A stretch of DNA of 64,000 nt from Rallus limicola (lineage: Eukaryota; Chordata; Aves; Gruiformes; Rallidae), in NCBI GenBank assembly GCA_022605955.1, contig JAKCOZ010000032.1, positions 3,348,001 through 3,412,000 on the forward strand, in the 5' to 3' direction. Positions 22,774-33,856 of the stretch are shown piece after piece. The notes beneath the pieces were generated by a model. That model was not told the DNA's origin and ran no database searches. It saw only the letters and a program-made list of their open reading frames with translations. Within the stretch, counting starts at the first letter, position 1; every line of letters begins with the position of its first letter. The position numbers and the translations under genes are program-made.

Positions 22774-25700
22774 GTAATTACACACACTGCTAGAAGCCAC
22801 AACACGCGTGAGGGCATCAAGTGTGTAGATGTAAGGGTAACCAACCCTTGAATAATTTGAAATGATACAGTCCCTCATGCATACTGGCAAGGTCTAGTTG
22901 GTTGGAGGGAACATTCAAGCCTGCAGCATGTTTGAGCCACATCAAAGCCCAGCATCTTCATTTTCCTAGCAAGCTCTTTCTCCCAGCAGAAGTTAATCTA
23001 CCTGCTTTACAATTCAAGGCTCAGCATCCCAACAGATATAAAATCTGATTCAGAGTTCCCATTAATAACCACAAAAGAATGCAACAGAAGGTGCTGTAAA
23101 AACAAATAAAAAGAAATAGACTGGGAGCTTCTGGAATCAAAATCCGTAGTTATGACAAGTATATAAACAAATTAAGGGAAGAGAGAGAGCTGTGTTGAGA
23201 AGATGCCACAAGTATGAATATTTTTAACACTCACTATGCTCAAACTGGTCCCAGCTCGCTACCAGCCCAAGACTAAAGCTGGGTAACAATAAACTGCAGA
23301 CATCAGAGAGAGACAGGTTTTAAGCGGGGGACTTCAAAATAGAGAGGGAATGACATGGAGCAAGGATGGTGTAGGACAGAAATTCACACTCCCAAAGCAA
23401 CTACATAGAAAAAGACCATAGAAGCGACGGTGTGAAAACTGTGAGGAGGGATCAGATGATTAAGACAAACAGTACAGGCACAGCAACAGTCACAGCAATG
23501 ATCTCAGGACAGGACATCAGAGAATTCCTCATCTGTGCCAACAGTTTGTAAAGATGAAGACACAAAGACTGTATTTTTATGTGGGAAGGGAATCAGAGGA
23601 GAGATTTAAACCAGGTGAGGGGGTGAAGATGATGACAGGTGATGCTGGTAAGTCTTACTGAAATATGACTGATAGTCTAGTATCTACAATTTACATTTGC
23701 GAGATAATTTCTTTCTCAGAGAACAAAATGTTCCAGAAGCAGAATAAATATAGTGTGACATTCATTAATGACACAGACTCAAACAGATGTCTTATTTCTA
23801 ATTAACACATATCCTCTGAAGTTATTCAGACGTACCCCTTCCTGGGATTGTTTTCGAAGAAGAACAGGTGAATGATGTCTCAGATTAAACAGTTTCACAT
23901 AACATCCTCTTAGTTTCTGTACTCTCAGGCATACTCACCAGCTCCTCTCACTTATGCTCCTCTTTATACCAGCAAATCAATCAAAATCAATTTAATTTTT
24001 CATAAAGTCTTGACCTTGCCACAAAAATATTGAAGAATCTTCACTAAAAAGACATCTCACATAATTTTCATAATAGAAACAAGTTAATTGTAATAATAGC
24101 ATAGAACTGATAAGTTTCCAATACAAGAATTAAAACTTACAATTACAGCCATTTCAGATTTTCACTGTTAAAGTATTTAAATCAATGCCATGCGTTGTTA
24201 TAGAGGTAATGCCCAAGTCAGACAAGTTTCAGTTTGTAGCTAAAAGGTAATTTAATGGCAATATTTTAGGACAGGTCTTATTATTATACTATGAAATGGA
24301 ACTCAGGATTCTCTACCAAGATCATAAATCAAGACAGCCAATTAAAAGATGCGTAATGAATGTCTGATATAATTTAAACTCTGGTTGAGCTTAAAATACT
24401 ATATACTCTGTTAATTGAAAAGATGCTGCACGGATAAGAGGCTTCATAATGAGCCTCAGATCAATACATTCATTTTAACTCTCCTTGCAGACATTCCTAA
24501 TGCAGCTATCACTTTGAGGTCTGACAGTAAGTATTTTCTTATGTGGGCAGACGCAAAAATCCATTCAAATTGTCCATTTTCCCAATTATAGTTATTTCTC
24601 TTTTGCTCACTGACTGGCTGGGTGAAAACAGTCTCTCCTTAGATCTGCACAAGGTGGAAGTAAGCCTCCTCTCCCTCAGCCTGGGGCTCTCCCAGAAGCT
24701 GGCAGCAGTCAGAGCTGCAAGACAGGCCAGTTTCAGATCTGCAGATTTAGTGCTCTAGATGGGGTAGGTAATCACAAGGTTAGAGAAACGCCACATCTGG
24801 TAGAGGGGGCATCTAGAATGTGTGCTCAGGAGCAGAACTGGGATTCCTAAGCCTGGTGTGGGATGACAAAAGCATGTTCAAGCACTCTCTCATCATCCCA
24901 TCAAAGCAGAGTTATGGCACTCAACAATTCCTTCTCAAGGAACAAGCAATGCAAAGGACTCCTTGCTCTCTGCAAAGTCCTGCTACCCAGAACCTAGTGG
25001 AAGCATGTTCAGAAGGCCTTTGGCTGGCATATCTGCACAGTGCAGCATGCCTAAATCCAGGGATTTAATTCCTGACTTGGCTGCATTTAGCAGCTCAGGT
25101 ATAGGAAGAGGTGTTTTGAATTTCAACACCTGCTGCTTCAGCAGAAAAGCAGCACCTCCTGACAAGTTGTTTCCTGTTTTATTCTATTGGAACGGGTTAG
25201 TCTAATGCTAGTTTCTTAAAAGTACCCTTCTTGGGTTTCTTCATGCTGCTCTAGCTGTCAATTTCCCTCCTTCCTATTTATAAATAATGCTTCCTATTTA
25301 TCCTAAACAGCAACTCATTCTGCTCTCCAACTTCACAAGCTGTCAACTGCAAACACTAATATAAAGCCCATTCTCTTAGAGCTTAAAAAAAAAAGCACCA
25401 GAGACGGCTGAAAATTAGCCATAATGCACCTAACAACAGCTCTGCAAAACACTCAAGTGAAAATTAACATTTCAGTTGCTACAAAAGCTTGATAGAAATC
25501 CTCGCTAGTGGTGCCCCCACCCCAGCCTCATCACAGATCCTGTGAATTCAGTCACACCATTAGTGCAGACTGAGGGACAGTGTGCTAAGTATCTGTGCAT
25601 TAACCCTCACACAGAGCCAGCCATCAGCCTGTTAATGACAACAACTACTTGAAGATCACTGCTCAGTCGTCGTGTCCTGGAGCTCAGGGTGCACCAGGTT

Positions 25701-26961
25701 CCTGTGTGAGACTGCCAACATCCATGATTTTTTTCGATACCTCCCTGCAATTTCTACAAATGCCATCTGTGCCACAACTCCATCTCTAAACACAGTCCTT
25801 GGGTCTCCTAACTCGGTGGGTCAGAGCACACTGCATGCAAAATGCTGCCTTCCTCTGTTTGCTGAGGGGATGCTGAAAGCGGCTAAGTTAGCTGCCTCAA
25901 ACAATGCTGACTATTGCCCCACACAGACCCAGCTGGTACTGTAAAAATAAACACTTGGCTGAAATAAAAACATTCAGCAGTCAATACTGCAACACAAAAC
26001 CCTTGAGAATTTAATCCCACTTGGTATTTATTTGAGCAGCTCCAATGAATGGAAAAGGGTTATTTGGTTGAACAAGAATCCTCTTGGTGAATGGTTTTAA
26101 TTAAACTGACATTGACAAAGTCAGAAATGACAAAAGGGTGTTGTGGGTTTTTTAAGAAAGTACTGGATCAACCACAGTAGTGACTTTTAAAGTTCTACAG
26201 AAAACAATGACTAGGATAATCTGGAGCATGAGAAATTGTTTCAGTGAGACTGAATATGTCACTGAGGTTTTTCCTCCCGTTCTGCTCTAAGCAGTTTGTA
26301 CTTCAGGATCCCACAGCTACCTGGACACAATATACAGCTGACACATAAGCTCAGCAACATACCTGAAAAAACCCTAAGTCTGATATAAGCAAAACATCTG
26401 GGTTTTTCAATTACAAGCATATTGTCTCAAAAACTAGCTTAAGTTGGAAATTCTGAAATTGAAATTTATTTAATTTTTGAAGGCTAACCTGATCAAACCA
26501 AACCAATACAATTTTATTTTTTTTCCCTTTGGGTGAGTGAAGAGAAAAAAAAAACAACAACCCACACCACCAACAGCTGGAGTAGCAGTTAAATAAATTT
26601 GAGGAGTTATTTTTCCTCTCAATTTACAGTTTGATTTCCGATCACAGAGTCTGAAATTATTACTGAGATATTAAGTAGCCAAATAAAATTTAGAAACTAA
26701 GAGTACGTGAGACTTTGCCATTTAACAGAAGCACAAAACAACTACAATCTGAAACCAGTTAGGGAAACAGGTTAAGGGTTTATTTCCCTTTCCCATCCCA
26801 CTCCCACTGTTTGTCATGAGAAGGGATTGCTTTCATCCCTTGTTTCAATTTCTGCTGGAGTGGAAGGTACCTGCGTGCTAATACCTGCAGCATGTGCCTA
26901 AGCACAGCGCTGTACAGAACCGGTTTGACCTTTTCAATATTCCACACTTTGAAGGACTCAC
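22774..26961. other. mostly non-coding stretch
   Basis: Two weaker plus-strand exon-like segments fit the phases of their neighbours: 23545-23647 (phase 0 to 1, donor GCTG|GTAAGTC, modest acceptor) and 24491-24526 (phase 1 to 1, strong acceptor ctctccttgcag, donor GACA|GTAAGTA). No repeats beyond short A and T runs near 26515-26560. Confidence 0.3.
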
Positions 26962-27047
26962 CCTTTCAGCAGTGCACCAGCTTCCCCATTTACAACCGCA
27001 CCAGCCATGGGGATAGCAAGGGAATGTCTGGTGAGAACTGAGAGTGC
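26962..27047 (-). CDS. candidate coding exon, minus strand
   Basis: The minus strand has a strong acceptor (tttcctggagtgtattttcccag) and a strong donor (AAAGG|GTGAGTC). It is open in phase 0 for 28 codons plus 2 bases and includes SLAIPMAGAVVNGEAGALLK. A second excellent acceptor (tttctttcatctgtgtcacag) 60 bases upstream, ending the exon at 27107, keeps the same phase. The 30590-30649 first-exon candidate exits in phase 0 and would join it across a 3.5-kb intron. No family recognised. The glycine/alanine-rich run is the most protein-like of the minus-strand set. Confidence 0.28.
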
Positions 27048-27642
27048 CTGGGAAAATACACTCCAGGAAAAAGAAAATCTACCGAAGAAGGAATATCCAA
27101 CCCGTTCCTGTGACACAGATGAAAGAAAAATGGGAAATGTCATGAAACTAATTTGTTCTCTTGAGAGAGCCCATAAGGAAAAAACAACATGTCTTGTTAG
27201 AGTCCTCTGCTCGTAATTCCCCTAGACCTGGCTCACGTGCTCCAAGAAAAACACCAGAATTGACAGCCCTTTGAAAAATCTCCTTGTAAATCAGCCAAGC
27301 TTATGATAACTTTCAAGGCTTTTAATTTACCGCTCAAGAAAAATGAAGTATGACAAAGAACTCTCCAACATTCTTGATGTGCTCTGTTTTTGACAGGACA
27401 TACTTGAGGGGGGCATGGAAGAGGCACAGCTCCTCTGGGAGTCTGTCTGGGGCTGTTGCAGTGTCTCTTCCAACACCCAAAGCACTCACTGGTACACAAA
27501 GTAACTGCAGGAGGGAATTCTGCCAGGTAGTACTGATGCCATTGTCACCTCTTACATTTGAAAGCAAAAGTCCAATTAGTATATGCCAAATTACAGAAAG
27601 CACAAAACAGTTTCCCCGCTGCCATGTCCCCCATTCTCACAG

Positions 27643-27827
27643 ACACAGAGGAAAACATTCCTTAGTACAAAGGGAGAGAAAGTTTCTAATCATAACTCAG
27701 AACATGATGAAGGCAACAAGCCCAGTTCACATCCAGCTGACATTTCATGTTCAGAAGGAGCTGAAGCAGACCAGAATGAACCCTCAACACTGACAACACC
27801 AGTACCAACTATAAAGGCATATACAGG
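27643..27827 (+). CDS. candidate internal coding exon, acidic S/T-rich
   Basis: Strong acceptor (tttccccgctgccatgtcccccattctcacag) and donor ACAGG|GTATGAG flank 185 bases open in phase 0, leaving 2 bases. The product is rich in serine, threonine, glutamate and asparagine (HNSEHDEGNKPSSHPADISC), like a disordered linker. A second frame is open for most of the segment but stops 33 bases before the donor, so the frame choice is not certain. It is followed after only 70 bases by 27898-28043 in a compatible phase. Confidence 0.25.
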
Positions 27828-27897
27828 GTATGAGAAGGGTGCTTTGCACCTCTAAACTGCTTATTTATGCTACTTTCTTTTTCCTGGAGTTAAAGAG

Positions 27898-28043
27898 AGG
27901 TGATGCTACAGATATGATCAATCCCTATACAGAAGAAATACGGCTTGAGTTGCCATTTTTGTTTCCAGAAACTGGCAAAGTCCTAATTAAAATTACAATG
28001 GAAATACTTTTTGAGGGAAGCCCAAGCAGTAATGTGCACACAG
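27898..28043 (+). CDS. candidate internal coding exon, beta-like
   Basis: 146 bases between AG 27896-27897 (tract tgctactttctttttcctgg) and donor CACAG|GTACGG. Entered with 1 base and left with 1 (phase 2 to 1), it is open through 48 codons, including EEIRLELPFLFPETGKVLIK, with an alternating hydrophobic pattern. The intron from 27827 would be only 70 bases, near the lower limit for birds. A competing acceptor after ctggag at 27889 would change the phase. Family unknown. Confidence 0.27.
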
Positions 28044-30589
28044 GTACGGATCTCATGCAAGCTGCTCACAAATCAATGAAGAAGATATACATTTTCACTA
28101 ATCTAAACATTACAAGTTTTTATTTGCTATACTTACTAGCATGACTCACAGATACAGGCCAGGAAACCCAGTGCTGTTACAGTATATAAGTTTATTAAGT
28201 CCAAGCCTGAAAAACAAGAAGATATGAGCTTACTTCAGTCTTTTTACATGCCGTTCAGTGCTTGACTGATCATTATTTTTCTTCCAAGTGGCAAAATCAG
28301 TGAAGATACAAAGCAGCCATAAAGGTATTTCAGATCCCAGGCTGAGACCTTTTCAAGACTGCGCAAGTTAAACAAAGTTACGTGGTTATGACCGCATTAG
28401 AGAAACATGACTAAGAGCTGTCACCGACTGAAGATGTTCCTCTCAGAGGTGACACACAGCCTGTCTCTCCAGAGCAGGTCAGGATGTGACAGTACTCAGG
28501 GAAGCAAAAAAATCCTGCCTGTGTGTGGGAGGACAGGTAACGTCTATATTATTGGGCCTGAATGAGTCAACCAAGTATGTGCCAGAGTCAGGCGGGCAGC
28601 TAATGAATCCTTATGCTGTGCATCTTGCCAAAGCCATAGTTCTATTCATACCACTCATCTATTAGCACCCACAATAACCCCCACGTAAGCGGTCATGGTT
28701 TCCTTTTAACCATTTGGAAAAAAGCAGCAAGTACTCCCTCGTTCATCCCAGCTCCACAAAACACATGGATGCTCGCTGCCCACATCCCACTGCCTGTTCT
28801 CCCCACCTGCTCACTGTTAAAGAACCAGAATACATTAAGGATCTGGAGGGAGTTCCCTCCTCTCTATGAATCGAGAGTATCATCTACTCTTCTTCCCTCT
28901 TTGGACACCAAAGCACCTGACATCGAGATATACTAGTTCTTGGCTCCTTCCTCTGAAACCTGCCTGTTTATTAGAAAATCAACTAACCCTCACACCGACA
29001 CCTTCTGAGAGACAAGCACTATGCTTTTTCATAGGCATGCTTCCATATCTAGGCATGATGTAGGGTAAGTTAGTCATTCAAGAACATTATCCATGCACCT
29101 TCTGGGAGCTAGCAGTGATTGCTGCTGCACTACGTACAAGTCAAACTCAGCACAATAGCCAAACTATTCAGCTCATCCCAACGAATCCCATCCACAACAT
29201 GCTGTTAACATTGTTCTGAAGAGAGCTCTGTTTTGTCATGCAGCTTCACGATCTAGTATTTTTAATATTTAAAATGTAGGCTTCAGTTAATACTTGGGCA
29301 CCATATCTAACTAGAGCATTTCCATCACAAATCGACAAACTGTCCAAAAAGTTCAGCCCCCATTCTACTTGAGCTCCTGTTTTCAGCATTTAATCTACAC
29401 ACTTCTGAAGTCATTTTTATAAAATATTGCCATTTTCACCCTTTCCTTCAAAATGCCTTTTAGGGACATTTTTCCTTTTTGTTAACAGAGATCGTGCCTA
29501 TTTACATTCTGAAAGTAGTCAATTTTCTTTTACAAAAGGTTTAAATAGCCTCCACTGCAGTCTTTATTTTTTTCCAGCCCTCCTGCAGTTCAACACAACT
29601 GTCTGTCTCACCTTTATTTTATGCTCTCTTACCCTTCGGAGCTTGACAAACAAGACTCAAACTTTAGTTTCAAAAATCTAAAATGCTTTGGGTTCTTTCT
29701 GTTCAGACAGTTGCAGTAGCAAGAGCCGTATGCCCTAATGAAAAGCCCTAAGTACAGCAAATCAGAATGGAAACTGGAAAAAAACGCCACCCAAAAACAC
29801 AACCACGGCACAGCCCTCACCACAGGATTCTCAGCCCTCTTCTTGCTTTCTGAAAGAGAGCGAGTTTCAATTGCTCTCTTCTTTCTTCTCATACTATTGC
29901 TTGCCTCTTTGCAGCCCTTTCTGTTTGAAATGCCCAGCTGAGCCCCTCTTTATGGATTAAGTTCTTGTCAGCTGGGCCTGTGTCTTTTCCTGACAAGGCA
30001 GTAATTTTAATTATCTGTTTTTTCTCATTTATTAAAACAGGCTGTGACCAAGTCATTAATGCATATACACACAGGTAAGTGTCCAAAAAGATTTCACAGC
30101 ATGCATTTTCCCGGTGAATATCTTTGTTCTTAAAGAGCATCTTGCTCTATTGTCATCACATTGCCTGCATGAGGATGTTGCAACGCAGATGTCCTGTTTT
30201 CCAGCCGGTCAGTATTTAAAATCAATACAAATGTAACACTATGGCACAAAGAGCCAAATGGCATATGAAAATGGACAGAATATCAGATTTGTCTCATTCC
30301 TGAACTCAGTGAGTTATAAAACCAGTAATGAATATAACATCAACAACTTGCGAAGGGCAGAGTATTTTGATACTTCCTTACATTTCATGCAATTCCACAT
30401 AAACTTTCTGGCTCCAGCCCACAGAATAAAAGGAAAACAAATACAATTTAGAAAACATTAACACAGAACTGAACTGATTAGAAACATCATTCTGCTGGAA
30501 GAAATGCACTCTCCATAATAAAAACCAAGCTCCCTTCTGACCTCAGGTAAGAGACGAGCAACAAAGCCAAGAGCTACCTTCCGACATAC
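28044..30589. other. unique non-coding stretch
   Basis: Splice-like sites occur at 28471-28534 and 30041-30074 (a 34-base segment with a strong acceptor and donor CACAG|GTAAGT, phase 1 to 2), without a convincing continuation. No repeat family recognised. Confidence 0.4.
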
Positions 30590-30649
30590 CAGGCGAGGGT
30601 CACCCACAGCCGCTGCCCCGTTTCCACAGGCCCTCCTGGGAGCAGACAT
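30590..30649 (-). CDS. candidate first coding exon, minus strand
   Basis: On the minus strand an ATG at 30649-30647 opens a GC-rich frame that reads MSAPRRACGNGAAAVGDPRL and ends at donor CGCCTG|GTATGT, exactly in phase 0. The basic, alanine-rich start and the CpG-rich setting are typical of vertebrate first exons. Its initiation context is not ideal (no purine at -3). It lies about 190-225 bases downstream of two CCAAT boxes. It would join 26962-27047 in frame. Product unknown. Confidence 0.25.
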
Positions 30650-30900
30650 CTACCTGCCTCTCCCCAGGGAGGGGGTCTGTTCTGAAGAGCTTTTTTCAAA
30701 GGAAATTTCATCCTGTGTTGGGTATAAATGGCGGGACTTCAAAGCCAGCATGAGCTGAGGGAAGCACCTCCTACCCGCCTGGAACCTGTCTCAGCCGGTT
30801 CCAGCCGCCTGGGTGCCCAGCCTGCTGCACTGCAGCCAATCGGAAAAAAGGCACCTCTGCACCCTGGCCAATCAGAGGAGCTTGTGGAGCTGTTGCTAAC
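30650..30900 (-). promoter_or_regulatory. promoter-like block: paired CCAAT boxes
   Basis: GC- and CpG-enriched sequence with two full NF-Y sites, CAGCCAATCGG (CCAAT at 30836-30840) and TGGCCAATCAG (CCAAT at 30868-30872), starting exactly 32 bases apart. That is the 31-33 base spacing known for cell-cycle promoters. A TATAAAT at 30723-30729 runs into GGCGGGACTTCAAAG, which combines an E2F-like GGCGGGA with the reverse of the CHR element TTTGAA. NF-Y works in either orientation, so the direction is open; minus is preferred because of the adjacent first-exon candidate. A plus-strand reading toward about 30950 is the alternative. Confidence 0.4.
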
Positions 30901-30999
30901 ATAAGCAATGGTGGCAGATTATCTGTCTCTGGCAGCACAGCAAGGGTTCCCCAAACTGTGATGCTCTGCCTGCAGTGTACCCTGTGTGAGAAGACCTGC

Positions 31000-33820
31000 A
31001 AGAGACCTCTTGGAACTCACCTTGGGGCACCAATACAACTGCTCAAGCTGGAGGGGTTACCACATATTTGCAGAACTTCTTGGCTCCCATCTCCCACTTC
31101 CTTTACAAACACAACCAACACGTCTTCTATGTATTCCAAACCCCTCAAAACCATCATTCCCACAACTTTCACCCAAGATTAAGATTTCAACTGATAGCGA
31201 CTTTATTTTTTTCTGCATCAGCTATTTTACTTTTCTATAACATCTGGAAGGCAAGTCCCACAGCAGATACAGTGATCCTGGCTGAAGAAGAGATCTAGTC
31301 AGTGTAAACATGTAAATTGTAAAGGAGATTGATGTTAAAAACAAGACAGTCCTAGTAAGTCTTTTTTTCTTCCTTCTCAAACATAAATCAAGTTATTAAC
31401 GAAATCTTAAGATATCATTCAATTATCTGAATATTTGTCTTTTTCTGTTGAAAAAGAACAAAATCAAACCCCAATCATTTTCCGTTTGTAAAAATGACAA
31501 ACAACCTGAGACTGTGGCCTCCCACGGTTCACTCTATATGCAGATGGAAACAACACAAGACCTCATGCTTTTGTGGCTAATATTCATCGTGTTTGTCCTT
31601 TGTCCCACCAGAGTAAAAGCAGAAAATGCTAATGAAGAACTTTTCAAGTCAGATTCAGGAAGCTTTTTGTCCCCTAGAACATGCAACTGTCCTCCTCCTA
31701 TATAAAGAACAAGGTCAAGGTGTAAAACTAAGCAAGACACTCTAAAGACACATTACATTTTTTTCAGTAAGTGCCATTTTCACTAATTCAATAAGCATAA
31801 CTGACTTTTCCAGACCAGTTTATACTTTGTTATCAATTTTCTACTGTGCCAGGTGTGACAGTTTGTTCAAAAAGAAAAATTGAGATGTCAACATATTTTC
31901 CAATTTTGAGAGGGTAAATTGTAAATATTTAATCAGCAGATTTAGAAACTTGACTTCTACATCTGCATTTGATTTATTTGCTAATGTTGTCAGTACGTTT
32001 TCCTTATACTTTATATTAATGTATTGAGCATCCTCTGTTTTCTGCCAATGCTAGGACTAAGACAGCTCATCTGTAAAGCCTCAGGCAACGGTCAAGAAAA
32101 TAAATGTTTCTTCCCCCATGCTAAGCCATGAAATTTCTGTGTATCTCAAGATAGCAGAATATACTACAGTAAACTAGCTTTGCAGTGTACCTGTATTAAA
32201 TTTGGAAGGAAATCTTCCTTAGACCTTTTTTTTTCCAGGGTGTTGCAGAGACTTCTTAACTTTTTGGATTACCCTGGAGATTGTTTTAAAGGCATTCTAT
32301 CAAGTGAGCTTTCTCCTTGATGTTTCAATTTAATGAAAAAAATCCAGTGGCTAGATTTCAAACATGACAACATTAATTTTCCAACCTGCTAAAAAATCCT
32401 AAATTAAATTTGTAATAATTTGCCAAGAGCCAGGAAGTTATTTTGCCATTAGAGGTAACCAGAAAAAGCAGGGCAAACACACCTTGGTGATGTTTCAGTC
32501 AGTTCCTCAGTCTGTTACGTGATGGCACCATGGTGCAATCATGGGTGACATCCTCATGTGGCTTCTGGTCACGCCATTCAGAGCCTGCTTTGCCTGACTA
32601 GGCAGCAGGGCCACCACAGCCTGCCACTCAAAGGTAAGGCTTCATTTTAAACTTCATGGACTAAACTCTGCCTTGGGATGTGGTGGGAGTACCACAAGTG
32701 TGATGTGCAAAGCTACAATAAAACAGAAATTACGCAATGAAGGAAAAATAAAATCTTATTTTTCATTTAGCATTAGCACACACAAATCACGTCTTTCTGA
32801 AGGACAGCTTACCAGCTCAGCACCAAATCTTCCAGGCTTACTGTAGTTATTTGAAGAAGCTTCTCGTGCAATGAAATAAAACGGGTATCTTTAAAGCTTT
32901 AGGTTAAGAACATTTGTAACCCTGGAACCCCTGGAAATAGCGTGCATGTTTGATCATCTAATAATTTTGTTAATAGGAGTTATCTGTTCAGAATTTATTT
33001 CCTTAATGACACAAATTTTTTAAAAAAAACTATTTAGTGCTTGCAACATCTGCTAAAGAAATGACACAATATGCTTTTAACCTTTTGAGCAGACAGAGAG
33101 CTATTGAAGCAAGCTCAGCATCAATTACAGGCTCACAATGGCTTCAGAAAGAATTTCTTTTAATCTCCAGCTGTATCCTTTATATAATCATTTTTGTAAA
33201 AGTTTAAATGTATTTTAAGTAGCACATCAGCAACTCCTACTTACAAAAACTCAACTCACAAGACAGACAAACACCTTTGGGGGCATACCGGGAACTGACA
33301 AACTTAAGCATTTGCCAACGTGGACATGCATATGCATGAAGAACACTTCCATGGGATACAGAGTTTTCTAGTAAGTGATAGGACATGTAACATGGATCCT
33401 AGAGCACACAGCACTGAAAACTAGGGACAATGCACTGAAAAATACTGCTGCCACAAAGTGCATTGTTTGCCCTAGCTATTAGCACTGAGGAGAGATTCTA
33501 GGCACACAGGATTTTGGTAGAAATAAGCCCACAAACCATTGTCCAAGTCTCTACATCCATATTCAGATTCAATTTAATTCTTAGAATGAAATCCTGGCAC
33601 TGAAATATCAATGGAACAACTTCCTTTGGCTTCAGCAGTAACAAAGCTACCCACTACATCATTTAGATGAGTATCATCCATTATCTTTATAAATCAGAAC
33701 AACCTGTCAGGAAACGGGAACAAATCCTGTGAACAGGTATCACAAACTACATGTTGCTTCCATGTTCCTATTTCCAGTGACAAATGAAGGATCCATGTTG
33801 TAAGAACACAGTATGCAAAA
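31000..33820. other. unique AT-rich stretch
   Basis: A plus-strand frame at 31400-31705 encodes a hydrophobic run (LMLLWLIFIVFVLC) before a stop, and an AATAAA lies at 32099-32104. The frame's phase (0) does not match the upstream candidates, and T-rich DNA yields such runs readily, so it is not called a gene. Confidence 0.4.
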
Positions 33821-33821
33821 C

Positions 33822-33856
33822 GAGAGGAGAAAAAAGAAAAAGAGAAAAAGAAAGGG
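33822..33856 (+). repeat. purine tract (A/G)
   Basis: About 35 consecutive purines, mostly AAAAAG and AAAGAG units. Low-complexity sequence. Confidence 0.8.

Noticed and set aside
27350..27793. 147-codon plus-strand open frame
   Set aside because: It stops before the only good donor in the segment (27828), whereas another frame passes through it. Length alone is within the chance range.
30548..30553. Strong plus-strand donor CTCAG|GTAAGAG
   Set aside because: The upstream plus-strand sequence is interrupted by stops in all frames within about 60 bases and has no suitable acceptor.
31400..31705. Possible C-terminal exon with a transmembrane segment
   Set aside because: No acceptor gives a phase compatible with the upstream candidates, and T-rich DNA commonly encodes hydrophobic runs.
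32239..32301. Plus-strand segment after a very strong acceptor (T9 then ccag)
   Set aside because: Two frames are open, the donor is only moderate, and no partner of matching phase is adjacent.
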